From Gracilibacteraceae bacterium (lineage in GTDB: Bacteria > Bacillota > Desulfitobacteriia > Desulfitobacteriales > Syntrophobotulaceae), in NCBI GenBank assembly GCA_031263945.1, contig JAISEW010000024.1, positions 1 to 22,924 on the forward strand: a DNA stretch of 22,924 bases. Reading direction: 5' to 3'. The notes beneath the pieces were generated by a model. The model ran no database searches, was not told where the DNA came from, and saw only the letters and a list, made by a program, of their open reading frames with translations. Numbering within the stretch: position 1 is the first letter of the stretch; every line of letters starts with the position of its first letter. Position numbers and translations under genes: made by a program. Of the stretch, positions 13,001 to 21,761 are shown piece by piece.

Positions 13001-15763
13001 TTGGATTACCGCGATACTTTGAATCTGCCGCGGACCGATTTTCCGATGCGCGGCAATCTCGCCGAGCGGGAACCGGAAATACTGCGCCATTGGGAAGAAA
13101 TGGATATTTATGCCCGTGTGCGAGCGGCGCGGGAAGGACGCCCGAAATTTGTGCTGCATGACGGGCCTCCCTACGCCAACGGCGGCATCCATCTCGGGCA
13201 CGCCCTGAATAAGGTGCTGAAGGATATCATCGTCCGCTATAAGACGATGGCCGGGTTCGACGCCCCTTATGTGCCGGGTTGGGATACCCACGGCCTGCCG
13301 ATCGAACAGCAGGTGCTCAAGACTTTGGGCGTGAGCAGACACAGTGTTTCCGTTCTGGATTTTCGCCGGCTTTGCCGGCAGTACGCGGAAAAATATGTGG
13401 AGATCCAGCGCGATGAATTCAAACGTCTCGGGGTGCGCGGCGACTGGGATCATCCTTACCTCACGCTGCGCGGCGCTTACGAGGCGCGGCAGATAGAAGT
13501 TTTCGGCGAAATGGCAAAAAAAGGTTATATTTACAAGGGATTGAAATCCGTGCATTGGTGTCCGTCCTGCGAAACAGCTTTGGCCGAAGCGGAAATCGAC
13601 TACGCCGACACCAAGTCGTCGGCTATTTTCGTAAAATTTCCTCTAAGGGACGGTTTGGGGCGCATAGAGCCGGAGGGCGCTTCTTTTGTCATCTGGACGA
13701 CGACGCCTTGGACGATCCCGGCCAATATGGCCGTGGCCGTCAATCCGGAATTTGTGTACGCCGTCGTCAGCGACGGGGCTGAGCGCTATATCGTAGCCAA
13801 GGAGTTCGTCCCCTCTCTTTCCGCGCAATGGGAGCGGCGGCTCTTACCGGAGGCGGAATTCAAAGGCGAGGAACTGGAGGGGATGATTTGCCGTCATCCG
13901 CTGGAAGGGCGCGATTCTCCCATCGTGCTTGGCGAACACGTCACTTTGGAGCAAGGGACCGGCTGTGTGCATACGGCGCCGGGACACGGCGAGGAAGATT
14001 TTGCCGTCGGCGCGCGTTACGGCTTGCCGGTGCTGTGTCCGGTGGACCATCGGGGCAGATTCACCGAGGAAGCGGGAGCCTACGCCGGGCTGGGGGTTTT
14101 CCAAGCGGACGAGCGCGTGATCGCCGATTTGCGGCAGGCCGGCGCGCTGATCAAAGCGGAAAAGATCACCCACAGTTATCCGCATTGCTGGCGCTGTAAA
14201 AACAAGACCATTTTCCGGGCGACGGAGCAATGGTTCGCTTCGATAGACGGCTTCCGCTCCCCCGCTCTCGCCGCTATTGACGGCGTGCGCTGGATCCCGG
14301 CCTGGGGGCGGGACCGGATCTATAATATGGTAAGCGACCGGGGCGACTGGTGTATTTCCCGGCAGCGGACCTGGGGCGTGCCTATCCCTATTTATTACTG
14401 TGAAAACTGCGGCCGCCAGCATATCAACGACGCGACGATCGCCCGTCTGGGGGCTGTATTTGAGGCCGAGGGTTCGGACGCCTGGTTTGAGCGGCCGGCG
14501 GCCGAATTGCTGCCGCCAGGTTACGTCTGCGATTGCGGCGGCGGCGAGTTTCGCAAGGAGACGGACATAATGGACGTCTGGTTTGATTCCGGCACGAGCC
14601 ACGCGGCGGTGTTGCGCGAGCGGCCGGAATTGACTTTTCCCGCCGATATGTATCTGGAAGGTTCGGATCAGCATCGCGGCTGGTTTAATTCCTCGCTGAG
14701 CACTTCGGTGGCCGTTTATGGCGAAGCGCCTTACCGCGCGGTTCTGACGCACGGATTCCTCATAGATGAAAAAGGCCGCAAAATGAGCAAATCGGCCGGC
14801 AACGGCGTCGACCCGCAGGACGTCGTCGCCCAAAAAGGCGCGGATATCCTGCGGCTGTGGGTTTCTTCCGCCGATTACCGCGGCGACGTGGCCGTGTCGG
14901 CTAAGATCATGAACCAAATGACGGAATCCTACCGCAAGATCCGCAATACTTTGCGTTTCATGCTCGGCAATCTCCACGATTTCCGGCCCGCATCCGGCGC
15001 CGTGCCCTATGAAAGCCTGCAGGAGATCGACCACTGGATCTTGCACCGGCTGGACGAACTCATCCGCCGTGTGCGCAAAGCCTATGACGATTATGAATTT
15101 CATGTGCTTTACCACGCGGTAAATAATTTCTGCGCGGTGGAACTAAGCGCCATATATCTTGACATCGTCAAAGACCGCGCCTATGTGGAAGCGCAAAATT
15201 CACTCTCGCGCCGCGGCGTTCAGACGGTCATGCGTGAGATCCTTCGTTCCGTCGTCCTGCTGCTCGCGCCCGTGTTGGTTTTTACCGCCGATGAGATATG
15301 GGCGCATTTGACCGGCGAAGACGGCGCGCGAGTGCAAACGGAAGACATGCCTTCGGCCCGGGACGAGTGGCGGCGGCCGGAGTTGGGCGCCAAGTGGGAT
15401 AAAATCCTGGTCTGGCGCGGCGATGTGACCAGAGCGCTGGAAAAAGCGCGCCAGGAAAAGATCATCAGTCATTCGCTGACCGCCCGCGTGGATGTCTATC
15501 CGGACGCGGAGACTCTCGCGCTTTTGCGCCTGACCCCGAATCCGGCGGAAATAGTCATCGTTTCACGTCTGGAGACGCACGAGGCGCATGAGGCCGCTCC
15601 GCCCGGCGCCGTGGCGGGCGAAGCTCGGCCGGAGATGAAAATACTTGTGCGCCCGGCTGACGGGCAAAAATGCGAACGCTGCTGGATGTACAGTGAGGAA
15701 ACCGGCGGCGATCCGGATTATCCGGATCTTTGCCCGCGCTGCGCCGCGATCATAAAGGAGTAG
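13001..15763 (+). CDS. ileS: Isoleucyl-tRNA synthetase
   Basis: Class I synthetase of 920 residues charging tRNA-Ile. The HIGH signature is HLGH (64-67), preceded by DGPPYANGG; KMSKS is at 594-598. The C-terminal zinc site is C891, C894, C911 and C914, which marks the common bacterial type. The editing (CP1) domain lies between, with the WTTTPWT segment. I chose TTG 13001 because the product then begins MDYRDTLNLPRTDFPMRGNL like its relatives; TTG 12989 is in frame but abuts AAAGGA. No T-box leader fits in the short gap after ylmG. In many Bacillota ylmH and divIVA lie between ylmG and ileS; both are absent here. Confidence 0.97.
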   Translation: MDYRDTLNLPRTDFPMRGNLAEREPEILRHWEEMDIYARVRAAREGRPKFVLHDGPPYANGGIHLGHALNKVLKDIIVRYKTMAGFDAPYVPGWDTHGLPIEQQVLKTLGVSRHSVSVLDFRRLCRQYAEKYVEIQRDEFKRLGVRGDWDHPYLTLRGAYEARQIEVFGEMAKKGYIYKGLKSVHWCPSCETALAEAEIDYADTKSSAIFVKFPLRDGLGRIEPEGASFVIWTTTPWTIPANMAVAVNPEFVYAVVSDGAERYIVAKEFVPSLSAQWERRLLPEAEFKGEELEGMICRHPLEGRDSPIVLGEHVTLEQGTGCVHTAPGHGEEDFAVGARYGLPVLCPVDHRGRFTEEAGAYAGLGVFQADERVIADLRQAGALIKAEKITHSYPHCWRCKNKTIFRATEQWFASIDGFRSPALAAIDGVRWIPAWGRDRIYNMVSDRGDWCISRQRTWGVPIPIYYCENCGRQHINDATIARLGAVFEAEGSDAWFERPAAELLPPGYVCDCGGGEFRKETDIMDVWFDSGTSHAAVLRERPELTFPADMYLEGSDQHRGWFNSSLSTSVAVYGEAPYRAVLTHGFLIDEKGRKMSKSAGNGVDPQDVVAQKGADILRLWVSSADYRGDVAVSAKIMNQMTESYRKIRNTLRFMLGNLHDFRPASGAVPYESLQEIDHWILHRLDELIRRVRKAYDDYEFHVLYHAVNNFCAVELSAIYLDIVKDRAYVEAQNSLSRRGVQTVMREILRSVVLLLAPVLVFTADEIWAHLTGEDGARVQTEDMPSARDEWRRPELGAKWDKILVWRGDVTRALEKARQEKIISHSLTARVDVYPDAETLALLRLTPNPAEIVIVSRLETHEAHEAAPPGAVAGEARPEMKILVRPADGQKCERCWMYSEETGGDPDYPDLCPRCAAIIKE

Positions 15764-15767
15764 GTCT

Positions 15768-17162
15768 ATGCTGGTCCTGGCTTCCGCGTCGCCGCGCCGC
15801 CGCTTTTTGCTGACGGAATGGGGCTATGATTTCACGGTGGTGGATCCGGCCGCTGACGAAAGCTGGCCGCCGGGCGCCGGGCCGGAAGCGGGAGCGGGGA
15901 TCCTCGCGGAGCGCAAAGCCGCCGCCGGCCGCCGCCTGTGGCAAAAGCAGGGCGGCGCGTCCGGGGACGTGATCCTCGGCGCGGACACCGTCGTCGAGCT
16001 GGGCGGGCATATTTACGGCAAACCGGCGGACGAAGCGGATGCGGAGCGGATGCTGACGGAATTAAGCGGGCGGACGCATAAAGTCGTGACCGGGTTTGCG
16101 ATCATATGCGCGGACGGCGACGCGACTCGCGTCGTCAAAGATACTGTGACCTCGATGGTGCGGTTTCACAAACTGACGGCCGCCCAGATCCGCGCCTATG
16201 TCGCGGGCGGCGAGCCGTTGGATAAGGCCGGCGCCTACGCCTGTCAGGGAGAAGGGCGCAAGTTTGTGCAGCGGATCGACGGTTCGGAAGAAAATGTCAT
16301 CGGTTTGCCGATGGAGACTCTGTGTTCTTCTTTGTTCGCCTGCGGCATATCTCCCGCCGCCGGAGAGCCGTCTGTCAGGGAACCCGCCGCCGGCGTCAAA
16401 GAACTCTCCGCTTCGCCGGCGCCGGCGCCCGCTCCGGCCCGGCCGCCCAAGGCGCGAAAAGCTGAGACCGGCGGGCCGAAGCGAACGAACCGTGTCACGG
16501 ATATGCCGGCGGAAATCAAACCGCGGGAACGCGCCGTCCGTTTCGGCATCGGAGCTCTCTCGAACGGAGAGCTGCTCGCCCTCCTGCTGCGGGTGGGGAC
16601 ACCAGGCGAAAACGTCCTCCGGCTGGCGGAACATATCCTGACGGAGACCGGCGGCTTGCGCAAATTGGTGAAAATCACTCTGCCGGAGCTGACCAAAATG
16701 CGCGGCGTCGGCCAGACTAAGGCGCTGGCGTTGCTCGCGGCTTTTGAATTGAACCGGCGAGCCGCGGAAGACACAGACGACCCAGACAGAGTCGTCACCA
16801 AGCCGGAGGACGCGGTCGGGCTGCTTGACGACATGCGCAGTCTGGACAGGGAGCATTTTCGCGTCATTTTTCTGAACACCAAAAACAAAGTGCTGGGCAG
16901 CGAGTTGATATCGGTCGGCTCTTTGAACTCGTCGATCGTTCACCCGCGGGAATGTTTTAAAGGAGCGCTGCGTTACGGCGCAAATGCCGTGATCCTCGCC
17001 CACAATCACCCGAGCGGCGACCCGACTCCCAGCCGGCAGGACCTCGCGCTGACGCAGCGCCTTGTCGACAGCGGCAAGATATTGGGGATAGAAGTGCTTG
17101 ACCATATCATCGTCGGTAAGAAAAATTTTATCAGCTTGAAGGAAAGCGGCGACATGAAGTGA
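15768..17162 (+). CDS. Maf nucleotide pyrophosphatase fused to RadC/JAMM domain protein
   Basis: A single 464-codon ORF joins two families. Residues 1-195 are Maf, a house-cleaning pyrophosphatase for non-canonical nucleotides: SASPRR (6-11), catalytic-type GADTVV (71-76, D73), GKP (84-86), DKAGAYACQG (152-161) and IDGSEENVIGLP (170-181). Residues about 196-245 are a Pro/Ala-rich linker. Residues about 250-464 are RadC (UPF0758): ERAVRFGIGALSNGELL, a helix-hairpin-helix (MRGVGQTKAL, 311-320) and a JAMM site HNHPSGDPTPSRQD with H412, H414 and D425, plus E379 upstream. RadC's role is unsettled despite its historical name. Both halves keep their key residues. In Bacillus maf, radC and mreB are neighbours, so the fusion is of adjacent genes. 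ATG 15768 has AAAGGAG upstream and lies 4 bp after ileS. Confidence 0.92.
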   Translation: MLVLASASPRRRFLLTEWGYDFTVVDPAADESWPPGAGPEAGAGILAERKAAAGRRLWQKQGGASGDVILGADTVVELGGHIYGKPADEADAERMLTELSGRTHKVVTGFAIICADGDATRVVKDTVTSMVRFHKLTAAQIRAYVAGGEPLDKAGAYACQGEGRKFVQRIDGSEENVIGLPMETLCSSLFACGISPAAGEPSVREPAAGVKELSASPAPAPAPARPPKARKAETGGPKRTNRVTDMPAEIKPRERAVRFGIGALSNGELLALLLRVGTPGENVLRLAEHILTETGGLRKLVKITLPELTKMRGVGQTKALALLAAFELNRRAAEDTDDPDRVVTKPEDAVGLLDDMRSLDREHFRVIFLNTKNKVLGSELISVGSLNSSIVHPRECFKGALRYGANAVILAHNHPSGDPTPSRQDLALTQRLVDSGKILGIEVLDHIIVGKKNFISLKESGDMK

Positions 17163-17172
17163 AATATTACGC

Positions 17173-17201
17173 TTGACGGCATTAATGCCAGATGATGTGA
17201 T
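17173..17201 (+). promoter_or_regulatory. Palindrome and weak promoter candidate before mreB
   Basis: A perfect 12-bp palindrome GGCATTAATGCC (17178-17189) overlaps a TTGACG (17173-17178) that has a poor -10 (TGTGAT, 17196-17201) at 17 bp. It could give mreB its own regulated promoter, or be unrelated. Confidence 0.25.
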
Positions 17202-17238
17202 CAATCAGCGCTTCCTCAGCGGAAGGATGAACGAAAAA

Positions 17239-18255
17239 ATGTTTATGACAAGGGATTTGGGTATTGACTTGGGCACGGCGAACACGCTCGTGCACATGAA
17301 AGGCAGAGGCATCGTCGTCCGTGAGCCTTCAGTCGTGGCGATGGATATAGAACGTAAAGAACCGCTGGCTGTGGGCGCGCACGCCAAAGAGATGATAGGG
17401 CGCACGCCGAGCAATATCGTGGCCATCCGCCCTCTGAAAGACGGAGTCATCTCCGATTTCAACATCACGCAGAAGATGCTGAAATATTTTATCAGCAGAG
17501 CCATGGGCTCCAGGATCCAGTTCGCGCGGCCGCGGGTCGTCATTTGCGTTCCTTCCGGCGTGACGGCCGTAGAGGAAAGAGCGGTCAAAGAAGCGGCTGT
17601 AGCCGCCGGCGCCCGCGACCCCATTATCATGGAGGAGCCGATGGCGGCGGCGATCGGGGCGGGGATGCCGGTCAACGAACCCACGGGCAATATGATAGTC
17701 GATATCGGCGGCGGCACTACGGAAGTCGGCGTCATTTCCATGGGCGGCATAGTCACGGCCTGCTCGATCCGCACCGCCGGAGATGAGATGGACGAAGCGA
17801 TCATCGCTTATGTGAAAAAAATGTATAATCTCTTTGTCGGATACCAGTCCGCCGAAGAAATCAAGCACCGGATCGGTTCGGCTTTCGACCCGCCCCGCGG
17901 CGCCACTTATGATATTAAGGGGCGGGATCTCCTGACCGGGCTGCCCAAAACAGTGACCATCACATCGGAAGAAATTCGCGACGCGCTTTCCGAGCCGGTG
18001 ACGGAGATCGTGGAGGCGGTCAAGTCCTGTCTGGAAAAGACGCCGCCGGAGCTGGCGGCGGATATTATCGACCGGGGCGTCATCATGGCCGGCGGCGGTT
18101 CCCTTTTGCAAAACCTCGACCGCCTGCTTATGAATGAAACCGGCATCCCCGTGCATATAGCGGAGGATCCGCTCTCCTGCGTCGCGCTCGGCGCCGGCAA
18201 AGTGTTGGATAATGAGGAAATCATGAGAAATCTGGCTGAACTGCAGAAAAATTGA
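17239..18255 (+). CDS. mreB: Rod shape-determining actin homologue MreB
   Basis: An actin-fold ATPase of 338 residues forming membrane-associated filaments that guide lateral wall synthesis. Phosphate 1 is GIDLGTANT (8-16), phosphate 2 is IVDIGGGTTEVGV (153-165), EEPMAAAIG (132-140) precedes it, and the adenosine motif GVIMAGGGSLL is near residue 280. The frame is open back to TTG 17173, but ATG 17239 gives the family-typical MFMTRDLGIDLGTAN start and length, with GGAAGG at 17221-17226. It heads the mreBCD-mrdA set, 76 bp after the Maf-RadC gene. Confidence 0.96.
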   Translation: MFMTRDLGIDLGTANTLVHMKGRGIVVREPSVVAMDIERKEPLAVGAHAKEMIGRTPSNIVAIRPLKDGVISDFNITQKMLKYFISRAMGSRIQFARPRVVICVPSGVTAVEERAVKEAAVAAGARDPIIMEEPMAAAIGAGMPVNEPTGNMIVDIGGGTTEVGVISMGGIVTACSIRTAGDEMDEAIIAYVKKMYNLFVGYQSAEEIKHRIGSAFDPPRGATYDIKGRDLLTGLPKTVTITSEEIRDALSEPVTEIVEAVKSCLEKTPPELAADIIDRGVIMAGGGSLLQNLDRLLMNETGIPVHIAEDPLSCVALGAGKVLDNEEIMRNLAELQKN

Positions 18256-18273
18256 CCGTCGGAGGGCGCAAAG

Positions 18274-19134
18274 ATGAAAAAACGGATAAGTCCGCTGGTT
18301 TGGGCTGTCATCATCTTTGCCGCGTTCTTTGTCATATTGACCGCCATTCGCCTGAGCGGCGCCGGGGCCGGGCTGCCCAACCCGGTGGGGGGCGCGCTCC
18401 GGGCGGCGCTGGCGCCGGCGGAACGGCTGATCTGGATCTGCGGCGAGGGTTTGAAGAATAATTTTCAGGCCTTGTGGCGCTTCCGGGAAGTGCAGGCGGA
18501 AAACGAATCGCTGCGCGAACAGGTGGAAACGCTGACGGATGAAAATCTTCGTCTCAAAGAAGACGTGCTGGCCGCTTTGCGTTACAGCGACTGGCAAGAA
18601 GTATTTGAGAACCCGGTGCTGGCCGATTATGAAAAAATCGGCGCTCAGGTCGTCATGCGCAATCCCGTCACATGGTACCGTATGCTCACGCTGAACAGGG
18701 GTTCTTCCGACCGCGTCGGCGTGAATGACGCGGTGGTCGGGCGGTTGGGGCTTGTAGGCAAGGTCGTGGCCGTCACGCCTACGACGGCGGATGTGATGCT
18801 GCTGACCGACGGAGACGGGCAGGTGGCCGCTCTGACGCGGGATAAAAACGGGACGGCTGTTTTTGGGGTGGTGCGCGGCGATTATCAGCAAGGCAGTATC
18901 TTTAATATGGAAAGCGCTCTGGAGATGGAATTCCGCCGGGAAGAACCGGTCGAGACCGGCGAGGTGGTCTACACTTCCGGCCTGGGGGGGATCTACCCTC
19001 CGGGGCTGCCGATAGGCGTCGTCACGGACATCCAGATGGGCGGCGCCGGCATGCTTCAGGTGGCTGTGATCGAGCCGCTGGCTGATTTTGCCGCGCTGGA
19101 GGAAGTGATCATCATCAAACCGGCGGCCAACTGA
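18274..19134 (+). CDS. mreC: Rod shape-determining protein MreC
   Basis: MreC of 286 residues: one transmembrane helix (about 8-25), a coiled coil rich in Glu/Leu (about 70-105, FREVQAENESLREQVETL) and a C-terminal extracytoplasmic beta-domain with GRLGLVGKVV, LLTDGDGQVAAL and TSGLGGIYPPGLPIGVV. It links MreB filaments to PBP2 outside the membrane. ATG 18274 has GGAGG upstream; its stop TGA overlaps the mreD ATG by one base, indicating coupled translation. Confidence 0.95.
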   Translation: MKKRISPLVWAVIIFAAFFVILTAIRLSGAGAGLPNPVGGALRAALAPAERLIWICGEGLKNNFQALWRFREVQAENESLREQVETLTDENLRLKEDVLAALRYSDWQEVFENPVLADYEKIGAQVVMRNPVTWYRMLTLNRGSSDRVGVNDAVVGRLGLVGKVVAVTPTTADVMLLTDGDGQVAALTRDKNGTAVFGVVRGDYQQGSIFNMESALEMEFRREEPVETGEVVYTSGLGGIYPPGLPIGVVTDIQMGGAGMLQVAVIEPLADFAALEEVIIIKPAAN

Positions 19135-19649
19135 TGTTAAGATATGTATGGATGTTTCTCATATGGTGCGTCTGCCTTATCCTCACGGGCACCGTGTTTG
19201 AAATGTTCGCCTGGGGCGCGGTCAAGCCGGATCTAGTCATGTTATGGGCGATCTACGTCGCCTTGCACCACACGCCGGCCCGGGGCGCGGCCTGCGGTTT
19301 TGTCTCCGGTCTGCTGTTTGATTTCTATCTCGGACGTTATTTTGGCGTTTACGCCGTCGTCTTGCCGCTCATATCCTTGTTAAGCGGCATTTTGCAGAAA
19401 AAATGGTACCGCGAAAACATCCCGCTCACCATAGTCCTGGTGTTCCTGCTCACCTGTATCGGCCAGAGCGCGGTCGCGGCTCTGAATCTGGCGGGCGGCG
19501 CCGCTCTCTATCTGCGCGATGTTCTGCCGCTTATAGCGGGGATCGCTTTTTATAACGCCCTGCTGACCCCGCTGACCTATCCCTGGCTGCACAAGGCTTT
19601 CACGCTCGGTTTTCTGCGGCGGAAGCTGAAATGGGAAGAAGAACGCTAA
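19134..19649 (+). CDS. mreD: Rod shape-determining membrane protein MreD
   Basis: An integral membrane protein of 171 residues with about five helices. The family features are KPDLVMLWAIYVAL near residues 31-44 and GFVSGLLFDFYLGRYFGVYA near 55-74. It works with MreC and the RodA-PBP2 complex in elongation. The start overlaps the mreC stop (TGATG), and the C-terminal tail is strongly basic (RRKLKWEEER). mrdA starts 20 bp after its stop. Confidence 0.93.
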   Translation: MLRYVWMFLIWCVCLILTGTVFEMFAWGAVKPDLVMLWAIYVALHHTPARGAACGFVSGLLFDFYLGRYFGVYAVVLPLISLLSGILQKKWYRENIPLTIVLVFLLTCIGQSAVAALNLAGGAALYLRDVLPLIAGIAFYNALLTPLTYPWLHKAFTLGFLRRKLKWEEER

Positions 19650-19669
19650 AACGTGGAATGGTGGTAAAC

Positions 19670-21730
19670 ATGGAAAAACGGAACAGGCATAAGATCCAAA
19701 CCCGTCTCTCCGTCCTAGGCGTCGTCGTCGTCCTCTGTTTTTTCGTGCTGGGCGCGAACCTCTGGCGGCTGCAGATCGCCGGCGCCGAATATTACGCGGA
19801 GATGGCCGAGGGCAATGTACTTAAAAATGTGAGCACCTCTCCGGTGCGCGGGGAGATCGTCGACGCCGGCGGCACGGTGCTGGCGCGCAGCGAGCCGGTT
19901 TTTGCCGTGACGCTGGATTGGACGGATCTGCGCGATCTCAATAAAAACCGGGAGGAAGTCGTCAGCCGCCTGGCCGGATATATCGAGCCCTACTGGCCTT
20001 ACGCCAATCAATCGGTGGAGTTGATCACCGAGGACATTTTGGTCATGATCCAAAACCAGCAGCGGCAGAATTATCAGTCCGCCGTTATTTTGGAAAATAT
20101 TCCCTCGGAATTGCGCGCCGTTCTGGCCGAACACAGCAACGAACTGCCGGGCGTAAACGTGACGGCGCTGCCGGAAAGGGTTTATCCCCAAGGCACGCGT
20201 CTTGGTCAGGTCCTTGGCTATGTGCGGGAGATCAGCGAGGAGGAAATGACGCAGTTCAACGCGGACGGCGATTTCGAATACCGGCCGGGAGATTTTGTCG
20301 GCAAGATGGGCGTGGAAAAAAGTTATGACGCGTGGCTGCGCGGCGAGCGCGGTCTGGAACGGGTCAGCATCGACGGGCAGGGGCGGCCCATCGACAAGGA
20401 AACTCTGATCGAGGCCAAACCCGGTTATACCGTGCAGCTCACGGTTGATCTTGAGTTGCAGAAAACGTTGGAAGACGCGCTGGACAAAGTTGTGTCCGAG
20501 ATACAAAAAAAGAATCCCAAAGCGCAGGTCGGCGCGGCGGTCGTATTGGACGTCAAGACGGGCGGTATGTTGGCGATGGCTTCCCGCCCCTACATGGATC
20601 CGAACGAACTCATCGGCAATATTTCCGAGGAAACAGCGGAAAGATATTTTAACAGCGAAGAAGCGGCTTCCTTCAATCGGGCGCTGACGGGCCTGTACGC
20701 GCCGGGATCCACCTTTAAGATGCTGGTCGGCATGGCGGGCCTGGAAACCGGCGTGGTGACCGAAGATACTTATTTTAACGACGTGCTTTACTCTCTGGGC
20801 GGAGCGGGGATCATGGCCCAGGGCGTGCCGGAATGGGGCGGCAACAATTTCGGCCGCGTCAATATTTACAGCGCGCTGGCTCATTCTTCCAACATCTATT
20901 TTCAGATAGTCGGACGGCGCGTAGTGGAAAAGGAACCGGAGTTCATACGTAAGCTCTGCCTGGAATTTGGTCTCGGCGTCACGTCCGGCGTGGATCTGCC
21001 GGGGGAAGCGGAAGGGATCGCCCCCTCCCCTTCCTGGAAAAATGAGTATTTTAAACCATATTATGACAGGCAATATGAGGCGAATGTCAAAAGCATTGAG
21101 GAAAAATACGCCCTCCTTCTGCAAGAGACTGAGGGCGATCAGGCAAAACGGGATGTGGAGTACCAGCGCGCCGACGATTTGCGGCGGGCGCAGCAGCTGT
21201 ATGAAAGCCAGATAGATTTTAATGTGAATTGGCGCCCGGCGGACAGTTTTTACAACGCTATCGGGCAAAGTTACAATTCTTACACCATTTTGCAATTAGC
21301 CAACTATGTGGCGGCAATCGTAAACGGCGGATATCATTATCGCCCGCATGTGGTGGACCGCGTTCTTGACCCTTTTAGCGGGGAAACGGTCTGGACTTTT
21401 GAGCCGGAAGTCCTGAACCAAGTCTCCGTCTCGCCGCGCGTCCTCGCGATCGTCAAAGAAGGGATGGCCGGAGTCACGCGGGCCGGAGGCACGGCCGGCA
21501 GCCTGTTCGCGGATACGCCGCAGTTTTCCGGCGGCGGGAAAACAGGCACGGCCCAGCAGGGCTCCAAGGACACGGCTTTTGGCAAAACCTATAACGGGAT
21601 GTTCGTCGCTTTTGCTCCTTACGACGATCCGCAGATCGCTTTCGCCAGCGTCATTGAGTTTGGGGACAGCGGCGGCGGCACGTCCGGTCTCGTCGCCAAG
21701 GAAGTGTTCAAGCAGTATTTTGGCTGGTAG
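19670..21730 (+). CDS. mrdA: Penicillin-binding protein 2 (elongation transpeptidase)
   Basis: A class B PBP of 686 residues: a transmembrane helix (about 14-34), a pedestal/dimerisation domain, and a transpeptidase domain with SxxK (S347 and K350 in GSTFK), SSN (406-408) and KTG (624-626). It cross-links lateral-wall peptidoglycan with RodA. Between SSN and KTG, residues about 465-520 contain a highly charged, helix-prone insertion (many Glu, Lys, Gln and Tyr) not found in the short enteric PBP2 loop. The upstream frame extends to 19631 inside mreD; ATG 19670 has GGTGG five nucleotides ahead. No rodA or min genes follow, unlike many relatives. Confidence 0.93.
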   Translation: MEKRNRHKIQTRLSVLGVVVVLCFFVLGANLWRLQIAGAEYYAEMAEGNVLKNVSTSPVRGEIVDAGGTVLARSEPVFAVTLDWTDLRDLNKNREEVVSRLAGYIEPYWPYANQSVELITEDILVMIQNQQRQNYQSAVILENIPSELRAVLAEHSNELPGVNVTALPERVYPQGTRLGQVLGYVREISEEEMTQFNADGDFEYRPGDFVGKMGVEKSYDAWLRGERGLERVSIDGQGRPIDKETLIEAKPGYTVQLTVDLELQKTLEDALDKVVSEIQKKNPKAQVGAAVVLDVKTGGMLAMASRPYMDPNELIGNISEETAERYFNSEEAASFNRALTGLYAPGSTFKMLVGMAGLETGVVTEDTYFNDVLYSLGGAGIMAQGVPEWGGNNFGRVNIYSALAHSSNIYFQIVGRRVVEKEPEFIRKLCLEFGLGVTSGVDLPGEAEGIAPSPSWKNEYFKPYYDRQYEANVKSIEEKYALLLQETEGDQAKRDVEYQRADDLRRAQQLYESQIDFNVNWRPADSFYNAIGQSYNSYTILQLANYVAAIVNGGYHYRPHVVDRVLDPFSGETVWTFEPEVLNQVSVSPRVLAIVKEGMAGVTRAGGTAGSLFADTPQFSGGGKTGTAQQGSKDTAFGKTYNGMFVAFAPYDDPQIAFASVIEFGDSGGGTSGLVAKEVFKQYFGW

Positions 21731-21761
21731 GCGTCTGCCGGGCCAATTATGAGGAGGACGT

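Noticed and set aside
16330..16500. Frameshift or hidden stop between Maf and RadC
   Set aside because: The frame is continuous and the Pro/Ala linker looks like a real interdomain segment, not out-of-frame sequence.
17329..18891. Minus-strand open frame opposite mreB/mreC
   Set aside because: Shadow of two certain genes; the composition is typical of antisense frames in GC-rich DNA.
19715..21295. Minus-strand open frame opposite mrdA
   Set aside because: Shadow of PBP2, with no start signal or domain.
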